From: Emiliania huxleyi CCMP1516
Taxonomy: Eukaryota; Haptophyta; Isochrysidales; Noelaerhabdaceae
Direction of reading: 5' to 3'
DNA: 64,000 nt
NCBI RefSeq assembly: GCF_000372725.1
Contig: NW_005200351.1
Coordinates: 75,136-139,135, forward strand
Shown: positions 39,116 through 48,342 of the stretch, in pieces
Numbering within the stretch: the first letter of the stretch is position 1
How the letters are laid out: each line of letters begins with the position of its first letter
Position numbers and translations under genes: made by a program
Notes under the pieces: model-generated
What the model was told of the DNA's origin: nothing
The model's database searches: none
Seen by the model: the letters and a program-made list of their open reading frames with translations, nothing else

Positions 39116-41368
39116 CTACCCGCCGCACGGGTCGCTATTGTTGACCAGCACCAGCGGGTGGCATGCAAACGGCCCTCCGAGCTCTCTCCACCGCGCGGCG
39201 AGGGAGGTGACGGTGGAGTAGGTCCCGACCACCATCGTCCCCAGCACAAAGGCGACAATCAGTGCGAGGCCGATCCGCTCGCCAAGTGGCAGCCGGGTCG
39301 AGGCGGCGCGGCCGAGCCGCGCGAGACGGAGGAGCGACGCCTCCGCCGCCTCGTCGCTCTCTCTCGCGGTCGCGCCGAGGTCGCGGCAGAGGGCGCCGAG
39401 GTAGAGGGCGACGGGGAGGAGGAAGTTGATCGGGCCGGAGAGCAGCCCGCCGATGAGCCCCAGCAGCGGCTCGAAGAAGGGGACCTGTGAAAAAAGAAAG
39501 ACAGACTGGAAAAAGAAATGCGTGGAGGGGCGCCAGCGGCGGCTCGAAGAAGGGGACCGCGTTCGTCACGCCGTATGAGAAGAGCAGCATTGCGAGCGAG
39601 AGAGCGGCGTGGCGCGCGTAGCCGCGCGCGTCGCGCGCGTCGGCGGCGGCGGGCGCGAGGCGCCCTACGGGGTGTGGGTGTGGGTCGCTCGCTGCGTGTT
39701 ACGTGGCGCGGCCGGCACCGCCGTAGAGCAGGGGCGGCGAAGCTGCCGTGTGCGGAGCGCGCGAGCACGACGCTCTTGACCATGTAGACGATGGTCACGT
39801 GCAGCAGCAGCAGGCCTACCGGAAGGTGCCCGGAAAGGTCTAGGAGAGGTCTAGGGAAGGTCACGTGCAGCAGCGGCAGGCCCTGCGCGGCGCGGTAGGC
39901 CGGGCCGGCGGGCACGCTCTCCACGAGGCTACCTGCGCGGCAACGAGGGGGCGGGGGGGGGGGGGTGAGGGTGAGGGTTGAGGCGCTCTCTCCCTCCCCT
40001 CGGGGTTGGCGCCGCAAGCGGCGCCGCCTGCGGGCGTCCCTCCGAGGTAGTAGTAGCCTTCCAGGAAAGGTCTAGGAAAGGTCTAGGAAAGGTCTAGGAA
40101 AGGTCTAGGGAAGGTCACTGCCTGCGGGCGTCCCTCCGAGGTAGTAGTAGCCCAGGCACGCCACAAGCAAGTAGAGGCCGACCATGATCGGGCCCGAGAG
40201 GAGGAAGGCCTTCAGTCATCCAGTCATTGGTTGATACACCAATTCGCATGATCGGGCCCGGGGAGGAGGAAGGCCTTTGGGAAGTCCGCCGGCGCCTCCA
40301 TCTCCGTCATCATCTCGAAGTACATCCACTGCCCCGCGTAGGCGTACACGAGGTTGGTCGCGCCGCCAAACACTGCGGTGAAGTCCAGGCCCTGGGAGAT
40401 GGGGAGAGATGGGGAGAGATGGGGAGAGATGGGGAAAAATGGGGAGAAATGGGGAGAGATGGGGAGAGATGGGGAAATATGTCAAGCAGTGCGGTGAAAT
40501 CGAAGCCGTGACGACGGCGCAACGCCCGCAATGTCACGGGGGCGCGGCTGCGGCTGCCGCTTCCGGTGGGGGTGGGGGTGGAGGTGCGGGTGGGGGTGCG
40601 GGCGCGGGTGCGGGCGCGGGTGCGGGCACGGCCACGGGTGGTGGCAATGCACGCCGGTGCGGGCAAACCAACGAGCAAGGCCCCCTCCTATGCCCCCCCT
40701 CCTGCTGGCGCTAGTCGCCATCGCCTGCGCCACCGCGTGCGTCTCGACGCAAGGCGGCCGTCCTCGCGCGGCGAGCTCGCCAAACGCGACCCCGACGCAG
40801 AGCAGCACGAGCAGCAGGTTGAAGAAGCAGAGGGCGACCTGCAGGGACATGTCTCGGACATGTCATGGACGTGTCCCGGACATGTCAGCAGGTTGGAGGA
40901 GCAGAGCGCGACCGAGTCGCCGAGCCGCCGCAGGCCGACGACGAGAGGCGCGAGCAGGAGCGCGCCGAGCCCAGACGCGGCGGCGAGGCACAGGCGCGCG
41001 TCGTAAAAGACGCCCTGCAGGGAGGTGCCGAGGACGAGGAGGTAGGAGGCGTTGCCGAGGAGCGTGTAGCCGTACACGACCGCGAAGGTGCCGCCGGCGT
41101 ACCGCGGCCCAAAGATGCGCCGCGCAGCGCTCCCGAGGCTGTCGATGCCGCGTACGCGGACGTGTGTTCGCGCCATGAGGACACTGACGTACACGGTCAC
41201 CGGGAAGAGGCCGACGATGAGGAGGACCGTCAGCGCGTACCCGAGCTCGGCGGCGACGGCAGGGAAGGTGAGGACGGATGTGCCGACGATGTCAGACACC
41301 ATGAGCATGCTCACGCCCCGCCACGAGAGGCGCGGCTTTGCCGGGATCGGCTGCTCGCTCGCGGACAT
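39116..41368 (-). CDS. Amino acid/auxin permease family transporter (AAAP-like)
   Basis: A multi-exon gene from ATG 41368 to the TAG at 39116-39118. Resolved exons: 41368-40913, 40838-~40600, 40391-40275, 40209-40152, 40057-40028, 39932-39882, 39815-~39720, ~39658-39558 and 39484-39116. The N-terminal helix WRGVSMLMVSDIVGTSVLTF then PAVAAELGYALTVLLIVG is the typical AAAP TM1-TM2. Later helices include VFGGATNLVYAYAGQWMYFE, MVGLYLLVACLGYYYLGG and LALIVAFVLGTMVVG. The family moves amino acids by cation symport across plasma or vacuolar membranes; the substrate is unknown. Most introns use GC donors, and five start with a near-copy of the next exon's first bases (see findings). The region between exons 2 and 3 is uncertain. 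Confidence 0.8.
40061..40118. repeat. Intronic minisatellite, GGTCTAGGAAA units
   Basis: Four or five units of AGGAAAGGTCT type lie in the transporter intron 40058-40151. Related units sit in intron 39816-39881 (39832-39862), so two neighbouring introns share sequence. No coding role. Confidence 0.8.
40399..40480. repeat. Intronic minisatellite, GGGGAGAGAT units
   Basis: Eight tandem units of ~10-11 bp (GGGGAGAGAT, with GAAAAAT and GAAATAT variants) precede exon 40391-40275. On the coding strand they form a pyrimidine-rich CATCTCTCCCC tract before the acceptor. A similar CATCTC/CCCC tract precedes the acceptor at 58412 in listerin. Confidence 0.85.
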
Positions 41369-41999
41369 GCGATACGCCGGCTGAACGCTCCGGTGTGCGG
41401 CTGCCCTGTCTTGCTGTCGACGAGCGTCCGTGTATGACTACGGAAGAGGAGGGGTCGGAACAAGGTTGGGAAAATCCTACCTCCCGCCGCCGCTGAGCCC
41501 TGTTCGAGCACGGTCGGAGCAGCAGGTCGGATCACGGTTTGGGCTGTCCGAGGTTTGCCTCTCGCACCCTCTGGCGAGGCGCGAGGCTGGCGAGGAGAGG
41601 CCCCGCCGACCCAGGGTACCCCTCTCGAGGGGTCTTCGCCCCATCAAAGGGACTGCTGCAGAAGGGATTATAAAATGAACTCGGGGGCACGGGACGCGGC
41701 ACAAACGGGGCACAAACGCTGCTGCAGAAGACGCCCAATCTTGCACAAGTGCAAGAACCATACACCCATTGGGTATCTCGCCGGGGCTCCGCTCCAAGAG
41801 ACCTCGAGAGTGCGTGCGTGTGCCTCTACTCGCCAGTGCGCACAGGGAAACCGGATTCTTTGAAGCCTTGCGGCGGGCACTTTCCGCGGCGAGTCTCCGC
41901 CCCCGCATCCTTTGCGGCCTCCGCACCTCGAGCGGAGCAGGCGCATCGAGCGGAGCAGGCGCATCAACGGCACGGCGAGCCACCACCACGGTGGAGAGG
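41369..41999. other. Divergent intergenic region
   Basis: Lies between the start of the minus-strand transporter and the plus-strand sulfotransferase-like gene. A TATAAAA-like stretch at 41669-41675 could serve as core promoter for the plus-strand gene. No ORF is supported apart from an upstream in-frame extension of the next gene. Confidence 0.4.
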
Positions 42000-43187
42000 A
42001 TGTCAGACCCGCCGTCGCAAGTTCCCGTCCACAAACGCTGCGACGTCTTCGACGTCCCTGGCAGAGGCCCGTTGTGTGGCCCTGCGCTTCTCCTCCCCGC
42101 ATTTGGCAAGTGCGGCACCAACGCTGTGAAGGACTACTCGGAGCTGCACCCAAACATCCGGTGGCCGCAAAGAGCCGAAACCCTCTTCGACCCGGACGTG
42201 ATCTCCCCGGTCGCCTTTGTGGCGGCAAACAACCCGGGGGTCATCCCATCCGACAGCCTCGTCTGGATGGCCAAAGCTCCCGTGCTGGGCGACTTTGCAG
42301 GCGGACGTGAGAGCAGCGAGGCGCTCGCGGCTCGGCTCCTCCGCGCGTATCCGTCAGCGGCGGTGCTGCTGGTCTTTTGCGACCCTGAGCTGCAGCCCTT
42401 CCGCTGGTATCGTCACTATGTGACGCGTTCGGTCAGCTGGGACGCCCACGTCTTGCCAGAGCCAGCCACGTGCCCTGGTTGGGGCCAACGCAGCGTCTAC
42501 GGCGACGCCCCTCTGAGCTCCATCGCGGCGGAGTCGGAAAGGCTGGGTGGGCCGAAAACGGTCCTCGGGCTGTACGCGGCACTCATGCCCGTGGACAATG
42601 ATTGCCGTCTAGCGGCGTCCATGCGTCCCGTCGCCGACGGCCTGTGCCGCACCTTTAGGAATGGTGGAGGCAGCTTCTATCGCCGCGGCGACAAGAACGT
42701 GCTGTGCAAAAGGATCCGCCGCGTGGCCGTCAGCATGGACGACTACGCCGATGCGTATGCGAGTGCCGGGTACCGTGTGGCATCGTCGCTCGACGCAGTC
42801 TACATGGAGGACTGGGAGGCGCGAGGGGAGGACCAGATGCTCCGCGTCCTCCGGCTGGCCGGTGTTGATGAGAGCCAATTCCCTTGGGAGCGCACCAACG
42901 GCTTTGCGCCCGTGTACGCGGTCCACCAAGGCGAAAAGGACGATCCCAGCGCCGCGCTGCTCTCAGAGATGCTAAACCTGTCCAACGTGCCCCGCTCCAT
43001 CTATCTATCGCACGAGGCTCAGCGCGTCTGCTGCAGCCTTGGCCGCACCTTTGGCCGATATCCAACGTGGCCGTCGTGCGCGTCTCCGGAGCTGGCGTGC
43101 CATCCCGCACATCCAGGGCCGGGGAGCTCAGAAGCGCACCCAGCGGGCCGGATGATCGGGATCGGGTTGCGGGCAAGAGAGCCCTAG
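42000..43187 (+). CDS. Sulfotransferase-like protein
   Basis: 395 residues from the ATG at 42000; the open frame extends upstream to 41769 but is low-complexity. LLPAFGKCGTNAVKDYSEL near residue 33 resembles the PAPS 5'-phosphosulfate loop (G-x-x-GTN). LLVFCDPELQPFRWYRHYV near residue 125 resembles the 3'-phosphate motif (R-P-x-R-x-x-S position, here diverged). Later pieces include FRNGGGSFYRRGDKNVLCKR and LDAVYMEDWE. The family is widespread in algae as secreted or Golgi sulfotransferase-like proteins. The usual second-motif Ser is not obvious, so activity is uncertain. Intronless. Confidence 0.6.
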   Translation: MSDPPSQVPVHKRCDVFDVPGRGPLCGPALLLPAFGKCGTNAVKDYSELHPNIRWPQRAETLFDPDVISPVAFVAANNPGVIPSDSLVWMAKAPVLGDFAGGRESSEALAARLLRAYPSAAVLLVFCDPELQPFRWYRHYVTRSVSWDAHVLPEPATCPGWGQRSVYGDAPLSSIAAESERLGGPKTVLGLYAALMPVDNDCRLAASMRPVADGLCRTFRNGGGSFYRRGDKNVLCKRIRRVAVSMDDYADAYASAGYRVASSLDAVYMEDWEARGEDQMLRVLRLAGVDESQFPWERTNGFAPVYAVHQGEKDDPSAALLSEMLNLSNVPRSIYLSHEAQRVCCSLGRTFGRYPTWPSCASPELACHPAHPGPGSSEAHPAGRMIGIGLRAREP

Positions 43188-43441
43188 CCCCGGGGGTGCG
43201 CGTTCGCAGGGAAAGGGCCTTAAATAAAGTAAACACGGGTCTCCGAGGGTTAGCCCCGCGTACCGGGTTTCCCCTTAACTGCAGGACGCCCCCTCTACTC
43301 GGAGCTAATGAACACCACACTGCACGCCCCTCACCACCACTCTACACGCTACACTCACTTGCGCCAGCGTTTCTTTTTTTCTTTTCTCTCAAAAAAGAAA
43401 AAAACTCGGCCCGCGCCCACACAGCGCGAGTCGGCGTGACA

Positions 43442-43966
43442 ATGTTGCGAGTCTCGCTGCCGCTCGGCGCGCAGGCCGGAGATCGCATCGACGTCGAGAC
43501 CGCGTCGGGCGCGTGCTCGAGCGTCGTCCTTCCACAGGGCGCGCCGCGAGGCGCCACCCTCACCCTCGCGCTCCCGCAGAACGCCGCCGACAACGACGTC
43601 GAGCGGGTCCTGCTGCGGACAGGGCAGCCGCCGGGTGCGGTCGCGCTCGAGGCGGAGAGCGTCGCCGTCTGCGCGTCTCTCGTCGACGGCACGCTGCGCG
43701 CATCGGAAGACGACGGAGAGGGGGCCCGCGCCGCCGCCGCCGCCGCCGCCGCCTTTTCCTCGCCGCTCGAGCCCGCAGCCTCCGCCCTCCAGTCCGGGGT
43801 GACGATCGACGAGCACGCAATGACGCAATTCCTTGCCCACGTCGACGACGCCGACAAGCGGTCGCAAGTCGCCGATGTCGCCGCCGCCGCCGCCACCGCC
43901 GCCGCCACCGCCGCTGCTCCCACCGCCACCACCGCCGCCACCGCCACTGCCGCCGACGCCGCCGCT

Positions 43967-43998
<32 letters not shown>

Positions 43999-45763
43999 CT
44001 CCGATGCCGCCGCCGCCGCCCCCCCCCCCACCAAGTCCAAAGAGGAACGGCTCGCCGACCTCGACCGGGCCCGCGAGCGCTTCGCTCAGAGCCTGCGGCT
44101 CGTTGAGGGAATTAACGAGACGATTCCGTTTTTGGTGGGAGAGCACGCACTCGACCAAGCAGACCCGCGCCAGCCGCACTATCGCGCGCGCCTCGACGAC
44201 CTCGCGGCTGAGTTACAGACGTACAGGCGCCCCAGGATTGTGCCACAACCACCGGAGTCCGTGCCGCCGCTGCCGCCGCCGAGCGCCGCTGCCGCCGCCG
44301 CCGCTCCCTCGCCGCTCGAGGCTGCTGATGCTGCTGAGGAGGGGTCGCCCGGCGCTGGCGGCGCCTCGCCACCCGCGCGAGTCATGCTACTCGACCTGCC
44401 CACGGACCTCCTCTTGCGCGCCCTCTCGATCTGCGACAGCCCCCTCGACATCGCTCGCGTCGCGGCCGTCTCGCTGCTCTTCCACGCCTCGCTCGCGCTG
44501 GAGGGCATCCGCTTGCGGGCGCAAGAGCGCGGCTACGAGCTGCCGGCGCTGCCAGAGGACGAGAGCTGTGCCGTGCGGTGGCTGTGTTTTGCTGCATTGC
44601 TGCGCGAGGCCAACCCGCGGGTGAGGGCGGCGGCAGGCTTCTCCCACAGCCTCTTCATCGACGGCGAGGGGCGGCTCTTGTCGTGCGGTTCGGCAAAGGA
44701 GGGCGAGTGGTTGGCCCCCCCCTCAGGCTGTCTCGGTCACGGCGAGGGCGTGACGCGGCTCAACACGCCGACCCGCCTCCCGTCGGCGCTGGGGGGCGAG
44801 CGCGCCGTGAGCGTGTCGGCTGGAGCCGGGCACAGCCTTGCCGTCACTTCCGACGGCGCTCTCTGGAGCTGGGGCGATGGAGACGAAGGCCAGTTGGGCC
44901 ACGGCGATCAGCAGGAGCAGTGGCTGCCGAAGAGGGTCGAGGCCTTTGCTGGCCAGCGCATCGTCGCCGTGTCGGCTGGTTCTAGCCACAACGTCGCCCT
45001 CACCGCCGACGGCGCCGCCTGGAGCTGGGGCCGGGGAGACGAAGGCCGGCTGGGCCACGGTGACGATCAGGACCAGCTGCTGCCGAAGAAGGTCGAGGCC
45101 TTTGCTGGCCAGCGCGTCGTCGCTGTCTCGGCAGGAGCCCGCCACAGCTTCGCCATCACCGCCGACGGCGCCGTCTGGAGCTGGGGTGGTGGAGGCGACG
45201 GCCGGTTGGGCCACGGCGACCAGCAGGACCATCTGCTGCCAAAGAACGTCGAGGCGTTGGCTGGTCAGCGCGTCGTCACTGTGTCGGCAGGGCCTATCCA
45301 CAGCCTCGCCCTCACCGCCGACGGCGCCGTCTGCAGCTGGGGCTATGGAGCCCGTGGCCAGTTGGGCCACGGCGACGAGCAGAACCAGCTGCTGCCGAAG
45401 CAGATCGAGGCGTTGGCTGGCCAGCGCGTCGTCGCTGTCTCGGCTGGAGGCCACCACAGCATTGCCCTCACCGCCGACGGCGCCGTCTGGTCCTGGGGCT
45501 ATGGAGCCGGTGGCCAGTTGGGCCACGGCGACGAGGAGCCTCAGCTGCTACCCAAGAAGATGGAGACCTTTGCTGGCCCGCGCATCGCTGCTGGCGAGCG
45601 CATCGTCGCTGTGTCAGCAAGGCGGCACCGCAGCCTCGCCCTCACCGCCGATGGCGCTGTCTTCGCTTGGGGCGAGGGCGAAGACGGCTGCCTAGGCCAA
45701 GGAGAGGACCTGTCGAACCAGCTGCTGCCCAGGAAGATCAAGGTGTGGGCGCAAGGCCAGTAG
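43442..45763 (+). CDS. F-box protein with RCC1 repeats, paralogue 1
   Basis: 773 residues from ATG 43442; the longer open frame from 42884 overlaps the preceding gene in another frame and was rejected. The N-terminal ~100 residues look ubiquitin-like/structured (MLRVSLPLGAQAGDRIDV). Then come Ala/Asp low complexity and an F-box at ~316-362 (LLDLPTDLLLRALSICDSPL). RCC1 repeats with the SWGxGxxGQLGHGDxQxxxLPK pattern run from ~400 to the end, enough for a seven-bladed propeller. It is probably an SCF substrate receptor. Paralogues lie at 50619-52258 and 54345-55886 on the other strand. Confidence 0.85.
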
Positions 45764-46143
45764 GGGGGTCATGAGTGCGAGCCTGCCTGTCGTGGGGCGG
45801 TTGCGCCGGCGTGCGTCCGTTGCCGCATTCGGCCGGGTGACTGGGTGCGTGAGGCGGAGGTGTGACGCGCTGTCGAAGGTGTCGTGTGACGTGTGACTGC
45901 TGTGTCGTGCTGAGAGTGTGTGAGCTGTGAGTGTGACCCGCCGGGGGGCGTGCTCGTCGTCGTCTCTCAACAACGCCCAACGCGGAACGCCGGCGCAGCT
46001 CTGCAGGAATGCAAGCTCTACTTGGCGCCCGCATCCCACAACAAGCATGTAATCGGTTCGTATTCCGCAAGTGGCGACACACCGGCTGCGCCCTCTCTCA
46101 AAAGCCGAGACTGGGACCCGAGACCGGCGCCCCCCGCGCCGCG
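45764..46143. other. Intergenic, short repeat copies
   Basis: 3' flank of the RCC1 gene; no ORF with domain support. A 21-base match (GATCGGGTTGCGGGCAAGAGA) links 43160-43180 and 46409-46429, further downstream. Confidence 0.4.
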
Positions 46144-46283
46144 TCAGGACGCGACGTTGACCTGGCCGAGCAGGACGGCGGAGGCGGGCGCGCAGTAGAT
46201 GCCGTTGACGAGCGGGCCCGTCGGGTGGGGCACAATCTCGCCCGCGGTCTGCCAGACGGCGGGCCGGTGCAGCACAAAGCCGC
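46144..46283 (-). CDS. Possible orphan terminal exon
   Basis: After a GTGCAG acceptor at 46284-46289 the minus strand reads GGFVLHRPAVWQTAGEIVPH, PTGPLVNGIYCAPASAVLLG, QVNVAS and stop. This is protein-like, but no upstream exon was identified; repeat-rich sequence follows. Unknown family. Confidence 0.3.
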
Positions 46284-46494
46284 CTGCACATCCACATGGG
46301 GGCGGGAGCACGTGAGCGAGCCTCCCGTCTTGGGGGCGTGGCGGGGCGCGAGCGGCTCGGGGCGCTGCGGGACACAAGGAGCCACCTCCGGAGAGGGGAG
46401 GAAAAAGCGATCGGGTTGCGGGCAAGAGAACTCTAGGTGGCGGCGCGAATTGTTTTCTTCACGCGTGTGAGCCGGTGTGTGTGCCAGTCCGCGC

Positions 46495-47290
46495 CAGTCC
46501 GCGCCCTTGTCGTGCCAGTGTAAAAGAAAGAAAGAAAACAGACAACCCAAGGGAGGGATGGGAGGACGGCACGCCGCCACCACACAGGGATTTTAAGGAG
46601 AGGGGTGTGGTGCGCTAGCCATCGCCCACCCTTGGGCGTCCGCCTCTTCCTATCTCACTTCGCAGTCTCTCTCCGATTCTCGCTGCAACCTTCGTGCCAC
46701 CTCGCGGTCTCCCCCTTCTCGTCGTGCTCTCCCTTGTCGCCTCTTCCTCTGTCGCGTCGCTCTCCTCTGCCTCGTTCTGCGCCGCCGCCGCCGCCTGCCG
46801 TTCCCTTGTCCTCTCGGCTTCTTTTGCCTTTCGGCGCAACTCCGTCCTCCTCGCTGCATATCCTGGCCCCTCGAGTCTATCGAGCTCTCCTCGCGCAAGG
46901 ACGAGTCTTCTGACGCCCACTGCTATCATTTGCCGCCCAGTCATGTGGTTGCTCAGGTCCACTCTCTCTTCGAACACTTGTGCCTCTACGGATGATGCCG
47001 GCGCTGGAGTCCCCTTCGGGTGCATCGTGACATCTGACAACTGGATTTCCACTGGTTCGTCCTCCTCGGAGTCGTCTTCCCCCGCTGCCTTCCGCTCAGC
47101 TCTACGTTCGGTACGTTCGGCGTGGCTCACCCTCCATGCCGTGAACAGGCGCTTTATCCACCCTATATTCTTCTCTCGTTCCTCTGCCCGTGCCTTGGTC
47201 TTGTCGTTGTTTCGCATCCATGTCTGTATGTCGTGCCAGTGTAAAGAAAGAAAGAAAGAAAACAGACACGCCAAACGAGGGATGGGACGA
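46495..47290. repeat. Repeated leader motif flanking the dispersed ORF family
   Basis: CGTGCCAGTGTAAA, then (GAAA)n, ACAGACA and GAGGGATGGGA-like bases occur at 46495-46563 and again at 47227-47290, ~735 bp apart. Related (GAAA)nAAC pieces occur at 580-600 and 15300-15330. The two copies bracket the ORF at 46615-47217 and may be element ends. Confidence 0.6.
46615..47217 (-). CDS. Dispersed-family ORF, basic/acidic coiled-coil
   Basis: ~200 residues from the internal Met at 47217. It reads KARAEEREKNIGWIKRLFTAW, SEEDEPVEIQLSDVTMHPKG, FEERVDLSNHMTGRQMIAVG, RRLVLARGELDRLEG and a Glu/Arg-rich helix. It is the intact counterpart of the broken copy at 278-573. With flanking direct repeats, it could belong to a mobile or recently duplicated element. 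No known domain. Confidence 0.45.
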   Translation of the reverse strand: MRNNDKTKARAEEREKNIGWIKRLFTAWRVSHAERTERRAERKAAGEDDSEEDEPVEIQLSDVTMHPKGTPAPASSVEAQVFEERVDLSNHMTGRQMIAVGVRRLVLARGELDRLEGPGYAARRTELRRKAKEAERTRERQAAAAAQNEAEESDATEEEATRESTTRRGRPRGGTKVAARIGERLRSEIGRGGRPRVGDG

Positions 47291-47611
47291 GGACAGGGTC
47301 CCCACCTGCACGAGCAGGATTTTGGAAGGACGATCAGGGGGACAGGTGGGGCTCTCCTGCTCCTGACAAGGGACACGACAGGCTCGCAGCGCGGTGCGCG
47401 GTGGACTCCCACATCCACTGGCGGTCTCATCTCAGTCTAGCGACCTGCCTCCAGCTTGTCGCTGGCAGTCTCTCCTACCACAGGCACACTGACACAGGGG
47501 TGGCAGGGGCGGCGGCACGAGTCTCCCACATACTATGCGGGCCTCACTAGAGGTGCGGCCTGTGCGTGTCCTCGCCCTTGAGGGGGGAGGGGAAGGGGCT
47601 GTGTGTCTGTG

Positions 47612-47694
<83 letters not shown>

Positions 47695-47852
47695 GCGTGT
47701 GCGAGCCGCCCTGAACGCCACGAGCGCGCCGCGAGCGCCGTAGCGCCGGCGAGCGCCGTCGGCAGCGCGCGACCGCCACCCAAAAGCGGAGGTACATCAG
47801 GAGCCGCAGCCGGCCTGCTCTGCTGTGAGAGATTGCCGTTCAAGAATTCTTG
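47291..47852. other. Intergenic with TG microsatellite
   Basis: No gene. The TG/GT tract is listed separately. The segment leads into the terminal-inverted-repeat element that contains the assembly gap. Confidence 0.4.
47612..47690. repeat. (GT)n microsatellite
   Basis: About 78 bases of almost pure TG repeat, with two GC interruptions at its 3' end. Confidence 0.95.
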
Positions 47853-48319
47853 ATGTGCTTATCACAGTAGCCCGAGGACGGGGGGGGGGCGGGCCTCACG
47901 CGGGACTCACCCCGAGACCTCACCCCGGGACGTCGCCGGCTGCGGTGAGGCCCCACCCCCGGGGCAGTNNNNNNNNNNNNNNNNNNNNNNNNNNNNNNNN
48001 NNNNNNNNNNNNNNNNNNNNNNNNNNNNNNNNNNNNNNNNNNNNNNNNNNNNNNNNNNNNNNNNNNNNCGCACCCACTGCTTCAGTCAGGTGCATTGGTG
48101 CTGGCAGTCAGCCAGGGGCCGGGATGGAGCCCTTGGAGGTCCCTGACAGCGATGTTCAAACCGGCTGGCCAGGTCGGGCAGCCCGGCGGGGCTAGCGCCG
48201 GGGTGGGGTGAGGCCCCGGGGTGGGGCAGGTGAGGGAGGGGGCGGGGACGGCCGGGCCCCGGTGAGCCCCGGGTGAGGCCCGCCCCCCCCCCGTCCTCGG
48301 GCTACTGTGATAGTCACAT
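47853..48319. mobile_element. Terminal-inverted-repeat element interrupted by assembly gap
   Basis: The left end (ATGTGCT, TATCACAGTAGCCCGAGGAC, a G run, CGGGCCTCAC) at 47853-47902 returns inverted at ~48272-48319. The interior is GC-rich with repeated CCCCGGG(A/G)T-like units and the 100-N gap. No clear target duplication. The G runs and hairpin probably caused the gap. Confidence 0.65.
47969..48068. other. 100-base N gap
   Basis: Exactly 100 N characters, the customary size for a scaffold gap of unknown length. Confidence 0.99.
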
Positions 48320-48342
48320 GACGCGCAAGTCATGTCCGGTCG

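Noticed and set aside
42884-43441. Long upstream extension of the RCC1 frame
   Set aside because: It overlaps the sulfotransferase-like gene in another frame and lacks domain support; the ATG at 43442 begins a sensible N terminus.
47566-47853. ORFs across the TG tract encoding Cys-Val or His-Thr repeats
   Set aside because: Translation of a microsatellite only.
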